Positions 23,401 through 34,713 of a stretch of 64,000 nt of DNA are shown piece by piece. Each line of letters begins with the position of its first letter. Position 1 is the stretch's first letter. Origin of the DNA: Camellia lanceoleosa (lineage: Eukaryota; Streptophyta; Magnoliopsida; Ericales; Theaceae); the NCBI GenBank assembly GCA_025200525.1, contig CM045761.1, positions 83,648,506 to 83,712,505 on the forward strand, written 5' to 3'. The position numbers were made by a program, and so were the translations under genes. The notes below the pieces were generated by a model. That model made no database searches. It was given only the letters and a program-made list of their open reading frames with translations, and was not told where the DNA came from.

Positions 23401-24998
23401 ATTGGGAATTTGTCATGCTTGCTCATCAGTCGGAGAGAGTTATTATGTGACTTGGAGAAGAATGAGATTGAAAATGTATTGCGTGAGTAGGGCGGGATCT
23501 TGGCCGCCATTTCTGCTCAACCTGCAATCATTGAGGAGTTTAAAGAGAAACAACATGAAGATGAGTTCTTGAAGAAAATTTTTGATGAAATTGACTCAAA
23601 ATCGAGGCCTGGATTTGTGATTGAAAATGATATGCTAAAATTTCATAATAGACTTTGTGTACCGGGTTGTTTTGATTTGAAAAAATGTGTTGACTGAGGC
23701 CCATAATTCCAGGTTTGCTATGCATCTAGGGAACACAAAGATGTATTATGACCTAAAACAGAACTTCTGGTGGCCTGGAATGAAGAACAGCATTGCTAAT
23801 TTTGTGGCTAGATGTTTGTATTGCCAACAAGTGAAAGCTGAACATCAACGGCCTATTGGATTGCTTCAGCCACTTCCAGTACCGGAATGGAAATAGGAGC
23901 ATATTACTATGGATTTCATTGTTGAACTGCGTCATTCTTCTCGAGGTATGGATTCTATTTGGGTCATTGTTGGTCATTTAACTAAATCTTCTCACTTTTT
24001 TCCTGTCAAATCTTTGTATAATGCGGATAAGTTGGCTAACTTGTATGTCAATGAGATTGTAAAATTGCATGGAGCACCCATTTCCATAGTATCTGTTAGG
24101 GATTCCAAGTCTTCAAGATTCTGGCAGAGTTTGCAGTAAGCTTTAGGGACTAAACTGAGACTAAGCAGTGCTTATCACCCACAAACAGACGATCAATCTG
24201 AACGGACCATTCAAGCATTAGAAGAGATGCTACGGATGTGTGTGTTAGACTTTCAAGGCAATTGGGAGACCTACTTACCACTGGCCAAGTTTGTGTATAA
24301 CAATAGCTATCACTCAAGTATTGGTATGGCTCATTACGAAGCTTTGTATGGTAGAAAATGTCGTTCTCCGATTTGTTGAGCTGAGGTAGGTGACAAGCCT
24401 TTGTTGGGACCGAAAATGGTGCAAGAAACAACTGAAAATGTGAAGTTGATTCAGCAGAGGTTGAAAACAATGCAAAGTCACCAAAAGAGTTTTGCGGATG
24501 TCCGAAGCAGAGAGCGAGAATATGAAATCGGGGATCATGTGTTGTCAAATTGACTTCTATGAAAGGACAGACGTGGTTTGGTGTGAAGGGAAAACTGGCA
24601 CCGAGATATGTTGGGCCATATGAAATCCTTGAAAAGATAAATCTAGTCACGTATCGGGTAGATCTACCGCTGGTTATGGAACAGATGCACAATGTTTTTC
24701 ATGTCTTAATGCTCTAGGAATATTTAGGGATCCGCACCATGTTATTGAGCCGACACATGTGTTTTTGAAGGATGATTACACATACGAAGAATGACCTATT
24801 CAGATTGTGAATCGCCGTAACGAAAGATTGAGGAACAAAGAAATACCATTGGTAAAAGTTGATTAGCAAAACCACGGAGGGACTTAAGCAACCTAGGAGA
24901 CGGAAAAAGACATGATGAAGAGATACCCAGATTTGTTTCCTCTGGATCCGATATTCTTCCAAAACGAAGGTAATTCAAGTTTGGAGGACCAAACTCTT
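20479..24998 (+). pseudogene. Chromovirus gag-pol polyprotein
   Basis: Begins at ATGGACAATACA. The retrotransposon gag domain is at 20788-21084 ('KDEARKWWLLIQ'). A CCHC knuckle 'CFRCGKTGHVIRDC' lies near 21358-21400, and the aspartic protease 'VLIDSGSTHSFVSH' near 21610. RT has '[12 protein letters not shown]' and the active site 'VFIDDILIY' at about 22620. The RNase H region is '[13 protein letters not shown]' with the ORF 22711-23490. Integrase has zinc-binding H-H/C-C residues at 23700-23830, the core '[16 protein letters not shown]' and the catalytic-region motif 'AYHPQTDDQSERT'. The end resembles a chromodomain ('RRNERLRNKEIPLVKV', 'MMKRYPDLFP'). Stops occur in gag (about 20588, 20729, 20777, 21082) and in pol, with frameshifts at about 22375-22450, so no full polyprotein can be made. 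Confidence 0.93.
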
Positions 24999-24999
24999 T

Positions 25000-25012
25000 A
25001 AGGGGGGAAGAC
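25000..25012 (+). other. Polypurine tract of chromovirus
   Basis: 'aaggggggaagac' directly precedes the TGTAACAACCC start of the 3' LTR, as expected for priming plus-strand synthesis. Confidence 0.9.
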
Positions 25013-27686
25013 TGTAACAACCCTGACCCAAGATTAACTGTTAAGCCATGATTAGTATGTCTAATAAGTGATTAAGATGAAATCTTGAGTTAATTACATG
25101 TGCATCACATTATTTGTGTTTCTATCTGTCTCTTGTAGAAATATATGTTTCTCTTTCTGTTTCGGTTTGTGAATTGAAGGCCTTATTGGCGTCCGATCAA
25201 GAAATTGACTTGGTTTATGTGTTATTTAGCATTTTTAGAATTTTATGGTAGGTTTAATTGAAATTTGATTCGGAGCTAATTAATTAAAATAATTGATGCT
25301 CATTTGTTTAGTTTAAGCCAAAATTAATTAAGTCAATTTCATGAAGCCTATATGACTCCACTAGTTCAATCTTGCACCTTCATTTCTTCACTTTGAAGCT
25401 CCAAATGTGAGGGAGAGTGAGAGAAGAGTCAAATTGGAGAAGAATTGAGCTCAAGCTAAGGGACTTTCTAGGAAATTGAAAGATTGAACCTAGAGACTCA
25501 AGAATCTAGCCTTTTGAGCCTAAATTAGAAAGCCTAGGTAAGGATTCAAGCCCTAGTGTTATGAATTAGTTGGTTGATGCATGAATTCAAGGAAGTTAAA
25601 CTATGAGATGCTAGAATTGAACTTAGGATGAAAAACTAGAATGATAATCATACATTCATGCACATTCTCTTGCATTGAAAGTTTGATTTTGAAGAATTCT
25701 CACATGCATGCATTGATCATGGCATGGTTATGGAAATTCATCAAGTTTCATACCATTAGACCTCATTTGATTATGTTTTGAAAGCTTGAAGATCACATCA
25801 ATTCATATATGACATATTTCCAAAGAGTTGAACCTTGTTTTGTCCAATTGGCATGCTTTTGGGCCTTGATTTCATGAAATGACCTTTAATTCTCAATGAT
25901 TTACAAGCGTTTTCTCAATTTTGGAACCCAAATGGTGCATTTAAAGCTTTGTATTCGAGTTTGGAAGCTTGAAGGTGAATTTGGAAATTCCAGAATTTGA
26001 TATCTCCGCTCGAGCGATAGATCCTGTGCTCAAGTGACCACATTTGTTTTTGCACTTCTGCTCGAGCGACCAAAAGTTGGCTCAAGCGTAAACTGCATGC
26101 TCCTAGAAGTTTACATGTTTTGCAAACCACTCGAGCGACAAAAGTTGCGCTTGAGGGAGGACCTTAGTCTCACACTTGAGCGAGCATTGAGCGAAAAAAT
26201 CAAGCAACTAGTACTTTTACAGAGGTTACAGACTGCTCGAGCGACAGAAGTTGCGCTTGAGCGGCCACTCACATGTTTGCATGTCTGCTCAAGCGAAGGA
26301 AGTTGCGCTCGAGCGAGATGCTTGTTTTCAGCAAGTTTTGTTAAATGTTTTAAAGTGCATTTTGGCATCCTCATTACATACTAGGCATTACTAGGCCAAG
26401 ATTAAGGCACAGTAATGAGGATAAAAAGTATAAATGCACCAAAATAAGAAAGAATGAAGTTGATGATTTCGGGTGTGTAATTTAGTACGTATTCGTTCTG
26501 TATCTGTGTAGGTCACGCGCCTCAAGATATCCGATTTACCTACTTTGTCTGAATTCTTTGGAGCCAACTGTGAGTAATAACCTAGTAAAGCTATGTTATT
26601 TATTTTCTGTATGATGCAATAGGATCTGTTTATGGAACAATTACGTTTTGTACAATGAATGATAGTCCATATATTGAAAAGTATTTGTGGCAACAATTCT
26701 GTGGCTCAAGTATGTTATATGTACCCAGTACTGGAGGTTCCTTTATGAAATTAACAAGTTATGCACTCCCAGTATTGGAGGTTCCTTTATGGAACTGACC
26801 AGTTATCCGTTCCCAGTACTAGAGGTTCCTTTACGCTGTATTTGGTTGGGCGATTTGGGAAGGGATTTAGAAAGAGAAAGGGAAAAAGTGTGTGAAACTA
26901 GGTGAAATATAGGTATATATTATTCATATTGCATCTATCTTTTCCATTTCCCTTTCTAAATCCATCCTCAAATCTCATAACCAAACACAGCATTATGGAA
27001 CTAACAAGTATATTATCTGTTCCCAGTACCGAAGGTTTCTTTATGGAACTGACAAGTATGACCCTTAACGCTCTGTATTTGATTTGTTGGCACTATTGGA
27101 TGTACCAAGTATACTCAAGCATGGATTTTGATTTCTGTTATGATTCGATTAAGAATGTGAATATGAATCTGTTTTTGTTTACTGAACTTGTTATGGACAT
27201 CATTCATTTAACCCTTTACTCTGTTATTATTCACTGGGCTCCCGCTTACTATTTATATTATGTACGTAGGTGACTAGGCGCGTGACCAGGCTCGGAGTTG
27301 AGCACCTAGAGTCTGGGTTTTGAGTCAGCCAGCTACTGTGCCTTCCGAGAAAGTTCCAGTCCGATTTTGTGAACCATGATAAAGATGTTTTTGTTTTGTT
27401 TTATTTTGTTTTGTTTTTGTTTACCGTACACTGGGGTAGTCCTTTTTGTTAAAACTTGTACGGTATTTCATGACTTATGTGGATGACGTCATATATGTAT
27501 ATTTTATATAAAGTTTCAAATTTCTGCTCCATATATGTTAGCACAGCTCAATGGACTACGTATATTTTGTATAGTTGCTTCCTCAGCCCCTAATTATATG
27601 TTATTCTGTTCAGAGGCCTTTGGTAATCCTAGGATTACTGGCTGGTTACAACGCTACATCTATAGGGGTGGGTTTGGGTCGTGACA
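25013..27686 (+). repeat. 3' LTR of Tekay-like chromovirus
   Basis: 2674 bp, matching the 5' LTR at 17738-20237. Most of the length difference is explained by the Harbinger MITE at 26834-26992. The rest is small indels, including a shorter segment near 25345 and extra bases near 26440-26470. Confidence 0.95.
26834..26992. mobile_element. PIF/Harbinger (Tourist-like) MITE in LTR
   Basis: A 159-bp foldback flanked by TTA (26831-26833 and 26993-26995). Inverted ends are CGCTGTATTTGGTTGGGCGA and, reversed, TGCTGTGTTTGGTTATGAGA. The mirroring extends to the 'ggatttagaaagag' blocks. The corresponding place in the 5' LTR (about 19549-19565, 'ggttcctttatggaattgac') has a single TTA and no insertion, so the event is proven by an empty site within the same window. 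Confidence 0.93.
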
Positions 27687-27691
27687 TATTG

Positions 27692-30600
27692 ATTCTATGT
27701 CTAGTGTTGAAAATTTTATTAAAGCCAATGATCTGGCTTCTTGGTCTTGATCTTTTTGCCTACAACCAGGCATCATTGTCATCTTTGGTGACAAACTCTT
27801 CATCAACACTCTCTTGTACTGCATGCTTCAGGTGTGCTACTTCTTCATCAGCCGTCACTTCGGCTGTTACATTAGACTTCTTTAACACACTAAGTAGTAC
27901 TACTCCATCAGTGTACAGCTTAGCCTCTACAAAATCTGCACAAGCAAAAAAAGGTTGTGGATCTGCATTAATCTCCTTTGTTTCCCCATTGCATAGTGCA
28001 ATCATCATTTTCTGATGTAATGAAGAAGACACACATTTATTTATGTGGATCCAATCCCTACCAAGTAAAGCATTATATTTGGCATTGTTGTCTATGACAA
28101 AAAAGGCTGTAATGCAGTCTCTGGTTCCCACACTCAGATTGATAGGCAAGATGTCTTGAGCCATTTGCTTATCCCCAGCAAAACCAGCAATGGTTGTGCT
28201 TATTAGGATCAACCTGGGATTTCTTTTTCCCAATTTCTTCAAAAAGGACCTTGGAAGCAGGTTCACCGCTGCCCCATTATCCACTAACACTTTGTTTATT
28301 TGGATTCCATCAAAATAAGCCTTAATGTACAGAGGCTTAACATGTTGGGTCATGGATATTGTAGGATACTCGAAGGGGTATGACAGGTTGATGCTCACCT
28401 CCTCACTCTCTTCATTAGTTTCCATGGGGCTAGCCATCTCAGATTCATCTTGAACCATGCAAATTTGTGAATCTTCACTAGAAATTGGAGTGGGGTCATC
28501 CTCCTAGCCCTCTTGGTTCTATTCCTCAGCTTAAAATTCTAGAGGAAGCACATACACCATATTAACTGGCACTGGAGGGAATAAGCCAAATTGTACTACC
28601 GGCTGTGTTTGCTCTCCTTCCATGTGGGTTTGGTCTAATGCTTGAGAAACATCCTCCATGCTGCATTCTGGTACCTCAATGGTTGTAGGCTTCTTTAAAG
28701 CAGTTTGTTGGCGATTTACCTCTGTTGGCTTTCCCACCATAAAGGTTTGCTCAGCCATGAAGGCTTCAAACATTTCATCTTTAGCCAGTACCTTCTCTTG
28801 GCCTGCTTCACCCTCTTCATCTATTTCTTCCTCACTCTCCATTAGGGCCTTTTCGAGGCCTGCTAGGTTGGTTCTCTTTTTGGCCTTTAGTTCAGCGTGA
28901 ACTTTTTTCAATTGCTCTCTGCTGGCACTCCTTTTGATCTGAGGAGCCAGCTTTGAACTTTCTCTTTCTTCTGTCTGGCCTTTTGACTGGGCCAAGGAAG
29001 TGCTCTCTCTACTCTCCTTCAAATCCTTTTGATACTTGGTGTACCTTTGCTGGATCTTCCTCCTTTGGGATTTGGAGATCACAGGAACCATATCTAGTTC
29101 CTTTGTTTGTGGGTGTTTGAGTAGTACCCAATTGTTTAGAGCTACCAAGGGAGGTTTGTTCATTCTTCCTTTGTCTCCAAAAGTATTTCTTTGAGTAAGC
29201 ATCTCTTTAGGTTTATTCTGCATGACAAACCAGTCTAGAACTCTTGGGACCCATGAACTCACTATTTTGGCTGTTGGATTTACTGTCCCCATCTTCGAAG
29301 CAGTTTTCGAAGCCATCCTTGGGGGCCAATCATTGGTCCTAGTCCCATACCTCGAACCAAATTCATGTTTTCTTTCGGGTTAGCTGTCTAGCCTGTAATA
29401 GTTGGGTGGCCTATTTTCATGTAGGGGCCTCTTACCCTTTCATTGCATCCTGGTATCTGGTGGGCCATCCAAGCATGAATGCTGTTTAAGGCTAATCGGA
29501 TATGGCCTCATGTTGTAAGTGATGGCTGGTCCAGCCTTCGATCTTTCTACACATCCTTATAGTGTTGCTTCCCATCAATTGGAAGCCCTCTCAGCCATTT
29601 GTAACTTAACCTGCACCTGGGACACATCCTCTACATTACAGCTGCTTCGAGGGAGTCATTATCCATTACTTCTTCACTGGAGCCATCCCCTTGGCGTGCA
29701 AAGCTTTGTCCACTGGTTGGTGAACTTCTTGTGTCCTTCTTGAAGGCAGCCTAGCTAGCAACATGCATCTGCACGTTGACTTCTTCCAATTTCTTCAATG
29801 AGGTTTTGGAACTCAAGCATACCAACATTGGCTGCTGTCTCTTCAATTTCTGGAAATGGGTTGCTGTCAATTCTCATGGCTTTTTCAGTCTTGGTTGGAA
29901 ACTTGAACCTCCCCTTCCGAATTTGTTCTTGGATTCTGTCTCGAAAAATAATGCAGCTTTTAATTGAGTGAGTCCAAGAATTGTGCCATTTGCAGTACAA
30001 TTTCCCTTTAAGCTCTTCACAAGTTAGGATTTTAACTCCCTTTGGGAATTTTTAAGAAATGTGCTGCAAGCAAATGATCAAAAATGTCATCTGTTTTTGT
30101 TATGTCAAAAGAATATTTCCTATAAAGGTCTTTCTTTTTGAACTGCTGGTCAATTGTGGTGTCTTTCTAAATTAATGCTTCATAGGTCATAGGTTCTTTT
30201 CCTATGATCTCTACTACATCAATTTCATAGTTAGGGCCCTTGTAGTAGGTTTTATAAGATGCATTATTTTGATTTTGTTCTTCTTCAAGCAAGGTTTCAT
30301 ACCTAGAAACTTTATAGGTTAATTCGACTAAGTCTCGAAACTCAGTTGCATCAAACTTCTTACGAAGCCTAAACTCCAACCCATTTTGAGCCAATCTTAC
30401 AAATTCATGCTCAGATAGAATGACCCTACACTTGTTTCTTGCCCTTTTAAATCTGGCAATGAATTGAGCAGCCTTCTCATCAGGCCTTTGGCTCAATCTT
30501 GCCAAGTCTACCATAGAAACTTCAGGTTCTGTTTGGAAATATTGGGCATGAAACACCTCATTCATTTGCTGCCAATTTTGGATAGAGCCAACTGTAAGGT

Positions 30601-31208
30601 TAATATACCATACAGAGGCTGCCCCAGTTAGAGAATTTAGAAAAAAGTGTTAATTTCATAGTCATTATTGGTGAATTCACCACGTTGGCTTGTAAACCTG
30701 GAAATGTGTTCCACTGTTGACTAGTTTCCATTTCCATAAAAGAGGGCAAAATCTGGTATTCTAAACCCCCTTGGGTATTCATGTACCTTATCCACCCATT
30801 CTGGTTATGGCTTTCTATACACAGGAGTCTAGACCCCCCTGAGCCATGGGTCCACACATCTCCCTACATGCCTCATGACAGTTGATTGATGAGAATTCAT
30901 TCGATCCATGAAGGATGTTGCCCATCTTTCCATTGTATACATTAGCTGTTGTCCTATAGCATCTACCAAACCTCTCCATGGATTCATTGGTTGGGTAGAA
31001 GGGGCAGTTCATGGCCCTATCCAATGTTCTGGCTTTGTTGTATATGTCCTGAAGTGCTGGTCTCTTCGACCAATTGTGCAAGAATATTTGAAGCAGGTAC
31101 ATCTATGGGATATGGCTCATTGCCATCTTCTGGGTTATTTAACTCCAGATCTTCTTCCACACCCTCTTCAGGGCATTCATTTTCTCCTTGTTGCTGACTT
31201 CTAGCCAT
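27692..31208 (-). pseudogene. Tat element gag and protease
   Basis: Starts at the ATG at 31208-31206 (MARSQQQGENE...), about 35 bases inside the 5' LTR boundary. Gag segments include 30815-31102 and 30167-30565, with the retrotransposon gag-like 'MVDLARLSQRPDEKAAQFI' and 'RFKRARNKCRVILSE'. A zinc-knuckle-like 'CKWHNSWTHSIKSC' lies in 29755-30000. A long charged linker (28531-29316) leads to the aspartic protease at 27760-28458, with active-site 'VLVDNGAAVNLLP' (DNGA in place of the common DSGA). The reading continued into the RT part at 17732 before the chromovirus landed. Stops separate the segments. Confidence 0.87.
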
Positions 31209-31221
31209 TTAAAAGTGTCCC

Positions 31222-31242
31222 ACTGGACGTGCCAAAAATATA
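31222..31242 (-). other. Putative primer binding site of Tat element
   Basis: Just after the 5' LTR in minus-strand sense the sequence reads 'tatttttggcacgtccagt'. A TGGCAC... block at this position is where a tRNA primer would pair. I did not identify the tRNA. Confidence 0.5.
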
Positions 31243-31997
31243 TGTTGGCTTTTTTTTGGCTTTCGAGGGTTAATGATGTAAATTTAAGCGTGCCAGCAAG
31301 GATCAATTAGTTATTACAAAAAGTTTTAATTACCAACCAATTATCAGACGATTATGTTGAAATTCTTTCAGCCTCAATGAAGAGGACTTTTACTGGTGGC
31401 TTTACTCTTAGGAGAAACTTATAAATGATAACAAATGCAAAATAGTTTTATAACCCGAATTTCATTAAGTAAACGAAAACTTACAATGGACTTACACTGA
31501 CCCAACCTTGAAGAGATTCATAGCAACAGACTATTCGAAACTACTCCTAGGAAATGAAGTGCTAGAAATATAAAAAACTGGAAATGTAAAACTAGAAAGA
31601 AAAATGAAGTAAATAAACTGGTTTCTAAATCTGAGTCTGGGTCTCTCTGTTTAGCCTTCTCTGCCATTTATACTTTCTAGTGGTAACCGTTGAAGTGGCT
31701 TTCTTAACCGTTGAAATGCACCTCCATGATCTCTGGTTATGGTCTCACCTAGTTAGTTTCCACTACGCCTCTTCTGCAATTAGGCTTCCCTCTTGAATTT
31801 GAATTTGAATTGTAGGTAACTGTTAGGCCACGTCATCTCGCGCATTTTGACTGTTCCAATGCTACGCAGATCCATTACTCCCAACATGAACTGCTACATG
31901 TCTGTCTTTGATTGGAGACTTATGTTAACTCCCCAAATTGCCCTTTAAGTGCCATGTGTCAAGCTGTGATTGGCGTTTACAAAATATACAGCTAACA
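31243..31997 (-). repeat. 5' LTR of Tat-type gypsy element
   Basis: 755 bp, TGTTGGC...GCTAACA in plus-strand sense, matching 7517-8289 with scattered substitutions and small indels. It adjoins the gag start, so it is the 5' LTR of the minus-strand element. Confidence 0.92.
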
Positions 31998-32735
31998 AAA
32001 ATAAAATAAAATAATTTTCAGATTGGATGTACAAAAAATAAGGGAGGAAAAAAAAACTCATATTCAACACATAAAAGCTAAAATGTATAGTGTAAGAACA
32101 TGAGATCAACAAAACTTCAACTTCTCCTGTTGTATAACTTTTGTAAGTATCATGATCAAAGTGGAGCTCTTAAATAAAATTGTTATATAATGGGTATTTA
32201 TGTATTGAACTTAAATTAGACCCACAAATCTCTTTGAAATAGAGATTAAAAAACAAAACTAGTATTTGGAGACATTCAAGCCCATTTCGACTTTGGCAAT
32301 GATCGATGGAAGCACCGATTGAAATCATAGAACACTTGCTGGTGAGTTAGCAACAAAGGTAGTGCCGATCAACATCAGTCATTCCTTTCCCCAACTTCGC
32401 CACTCCCAGCGTTGGCATTCTTGCTTCATTCTTCTCTTTGCCACTGTCAGATTTCTCTCTCTAGGGCTGGAGTGAAGTGAACTAAGAGCTTCCATTTTTT
32501 TTTTCTTCACCAAAATAACGTCGTTTTGATGAAGGAATATCTCAACCCTCCACCTCTTTAGTGAGATAGGTGTCGCGCTCAAAGCTTTTACTATAGAGGA
32601 TCACTTTACCATTTCACTCTAGAGGATCCTAACGCAAAAGGTAGAGGAGTGAGTCTTTTTTTTAAAATTTTATTATATATATTTGATTTTCACTTTTACA
32701 CTTAACACATCACATATATATATATATTGAGAGGG

Positions 32736-33471
32736 TAATTTTTATGCAAATTGGACCGAGCTGGGTCGTTATGGGCCTCAGTGCTAAGGGCTGAGTAAAA
32801 AGGCCATAAAGTTACTCCGATCTTGAAGAGGCTTAAAGTTAGCCCGGTCCCAAGCCCAGAAGTTAGTCCGGTCCAAGTGAGGTGTAATGTCAGACTGGTC
32901 GAGGGATGCTTTGTAGTCAGACTGGTTTAAAGATGCTTAGAACTTATACCGGTTACGGTGTAGTATGGTTAGTTCGGTCTAAAACCTTGCTAGAAGTTAG
33001 CTCCGTTTGAGTTTACCACGGTTTATACAGGAGAAACAGAGGTAAGGGCATTGAAGGAAGAACCGAACTAACGATAGTTTGGTCTACACTATGGCTCGGC
33101 GTGGCCATGCTTACTTCGGTCATATTGGAGTCCGGCCATAGTAAAACCATCTCACTTGGTTTAAGCAGTGAGGGGGGTGTTGAAGGATAAGCATTATCTT
33201 TTAGGAGTATGAATCCTAGGAGGACTCTACATGGAGGAGTAAAAGTCCTACTTGGATTATGCCACACGAAACCTATAAAAGCTCACAAACATCACCTATG
33301 GAGAGGTAACACACAACTTTGATTTCCGAATACACAGAGCTTTTGTCTATTTGTCTAGCTTGCTGACTTAGTCATCGGAGAGGTTTCCGGCACACACCCG
33401 CCGACTAGCTCACGTTTGTGTTTTCAAGTGATAAAGCGACGACATACGGAGGAGCGCAGACTTGATCAACA
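32736..33471 (+). mobile_element. 3' end of an orphan LTR retrotransposon
   Basis: A polypurine tract ('gcagtgagggggg', ending 33177) runs directly into a 294-bp LTR-like unit at 33178-33471 with perfectly inverted ends TGTTGA...TCAACA. A TATA-like 'cctataaaag' lies at 33272-33281. The 440 bp upstream are non-coding and repeat a motif of the form AGTTAGYCCGGTCC (for example near 32840 and 32870, with decayed versions near 32890-32985). No matching 5' LTR is visible, so this is a truncated copy or the tail of a short TRIM/LARD-type element. Confidence 0.6.
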
Positions 33472-34713
33472 GGATTATACGAGAATGTTTATTTCTTTCC
33501 CGTACATATATATAAGTAGTATTTTTTTCTTCTTATGTGACACATTTTAAATGCTTATTTTTTTGTAAAAAAAGTCATATCAGTATGCATTTTTCATTTA
33601 CATATAAAGTTCTACATGAACTCAATTTCAATTATAATAATCAATTTTATATGAACTTTATTTGAGAAATACTTACTTTCTATATTTTTTTTTATCATGT
33701 ATTCAGTTTTGCCGTTATTAGATTTCTTTTATATAATTGATATTTTAATTTAATTTTTTTATTTAATATGAAATTATTTATTACAAAACATTTATATAGT
33801 TTTGTCGTTGCCAAATTTATTTTATATAGTTGATATTTTAATTTAATTTTTATTTACCATAAAATTTCCGATTACAAAATATTTATATTTAATTTCAATT
33901 TTATATACCTATATAAAATAGGAGATTTTTTTTAAGATCTCTGATATTAAGATTTTATAAGATAAATGACATACAATGTTTTTATAGTAGTTAAGGTCTC
34001 TTAACATTTTCACAGAGAAAATTTGACTTAAAGAAATTTTGCCTAACTTAAAAATTTTGGCCCCGACTTAGAGAAATTGCAATTTTCTCTAAGTCAAATT
34101 TTCTCTATAAAAATGTTGAGGGATCTTAGCTAAGAAAATAAAATATCTTGGACCTCTCCTACTACACAAAGTTTGAGAGAAATGTTTTACTAATTTTCGC
34201 TATACAATATGTATGAATAATTCAAAAACAATATTAAAGAAAAAAATCAATACTCTACATAATTAATTTATGTAATTTTTTCTTAATCTAATCACAATAT
34301 ATTTATATTTAATCTTTTAAATAAATCTTATGTAGTTCTATTTCTGCGTATTTTTATTTTCCAAATAAATATAAAACAAAAATAAAAGTAAATAATTAGA
34401 ATCACTTTTAATTTTATATTACTAATTCTCTTTCTAATTTAATTATTATTTTTAATATCAAAATGAGTGTTTATTTTACTATCTTATAATTTAATATATA
34501 TCATGTGAAATCATTATATGATAATTACAATTTTATAGTACAATAAAACTAAAATTATCAAAATAAATATATAATTTAGCTAAATTTATTATATATGGGT
34601 ATTCAAGTAACAATTTTATAGAATGATAAGGCTAAGATTATTAAAATAAATAATTCAAATTAAAATTTTATTTTAAATTAAAATTAATATTATTCTTTTG
34701 TAACATATATCGT
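33472..34713. other. AT-rich spacer, no gene seen
   Basis: Very AT-rich sequence between the orphan LTR and the outer MULE. A short inverted pair near 34020-34110 ('gacttaaagaaattttgcc', 'tctctaagtcaaattttctc') could be a small foldback remnant. No coding region seen. Confidence 0.5.

Larger units (their letters stand above)
17738..27686 (+). mobile_element. Tekay-like chromovirus (Ty3-gypsy)
   Basis: A complete 9.95-kb LTR element with a perfect 5-bp target duplication TATTG (17733-17737 and 27687-27691). LTRs start TGTAACAACCC and end GTGACA. It has a PBS 'tggtatccgagcac' at 20241, a polypurine tract at 25000, and gag, protease, RT, RNase H, integrase and a chromodomain-like C-terminus in the chromovirus order. 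It interrupts the Tat element between protease and RT, so it is younger than that element. LTR differences of several per hundred bases and many coding breaks indicate an old, inactive copy. Confidence 0.95.
7517..31997 (-). mobile_element. Tat-lineage Ty3-gypsy retrotransposon
   Basis: The LTRs at 7517-8289 and 31243-31997 bound the element. A polypurine tract abuts the left LTR, and gag, protease, RT, two RNase H domains and integrase run right to left, so it lies on the minus strand. The second RNase H and a long region between pol and the 3' LTR carrying opposite-strand genes are features of the plant Tat lineage (Ogre/Retand-like). The flanks ATAAT (7512-7516) and AAAAT (31998-32002) are a probable mutated 5-bp duplication. 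Subtracting the chromovirus at 17738-27686 leaves about 14.5 kb. It sits inside the TIR element 6950-32635. Confidence 0.9.
6950..32635. mobile_element. TIR element (MULE-like) split by gypsy insertions
   Basis: The inverted ends at 6950-7078 and about 32500-32635 match over about 125 bp. They share 'aggatcctctagagtgaaat', 'aagaggtggagggttgaga' and a palindromic core (CAAAACGACATCGTTTTG at 7057-7074; a variant at 32511-32528). Flanks AAACGGTAA (6941-6949) and AAAAGGTAG (32636-32644) agree at 7 of 9 positions, suggesting a degraded 9-bp duplication. Without the gypsy insertion at 7517-31997 the element would be about 1.2 kb. The arms hold a GA microsatellite and no gene I recognise. The Pack-MULE-like element at 57171 has a similar TIR core. 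Confidence 0.72.

Noticed and set aside
24150..24692. 180-residue minus-strand open frame
   Set aside because: It lies exactly opposite the chromovirus integrase coding region, whose plus-strand motifs are clear. It has no recognisable domain and is an antisense shadow.
34000..34120. Possible small foldback element
   Set aside because: The inverted words are short and AT-rich, with no convincing terminal repeat or target duplication.
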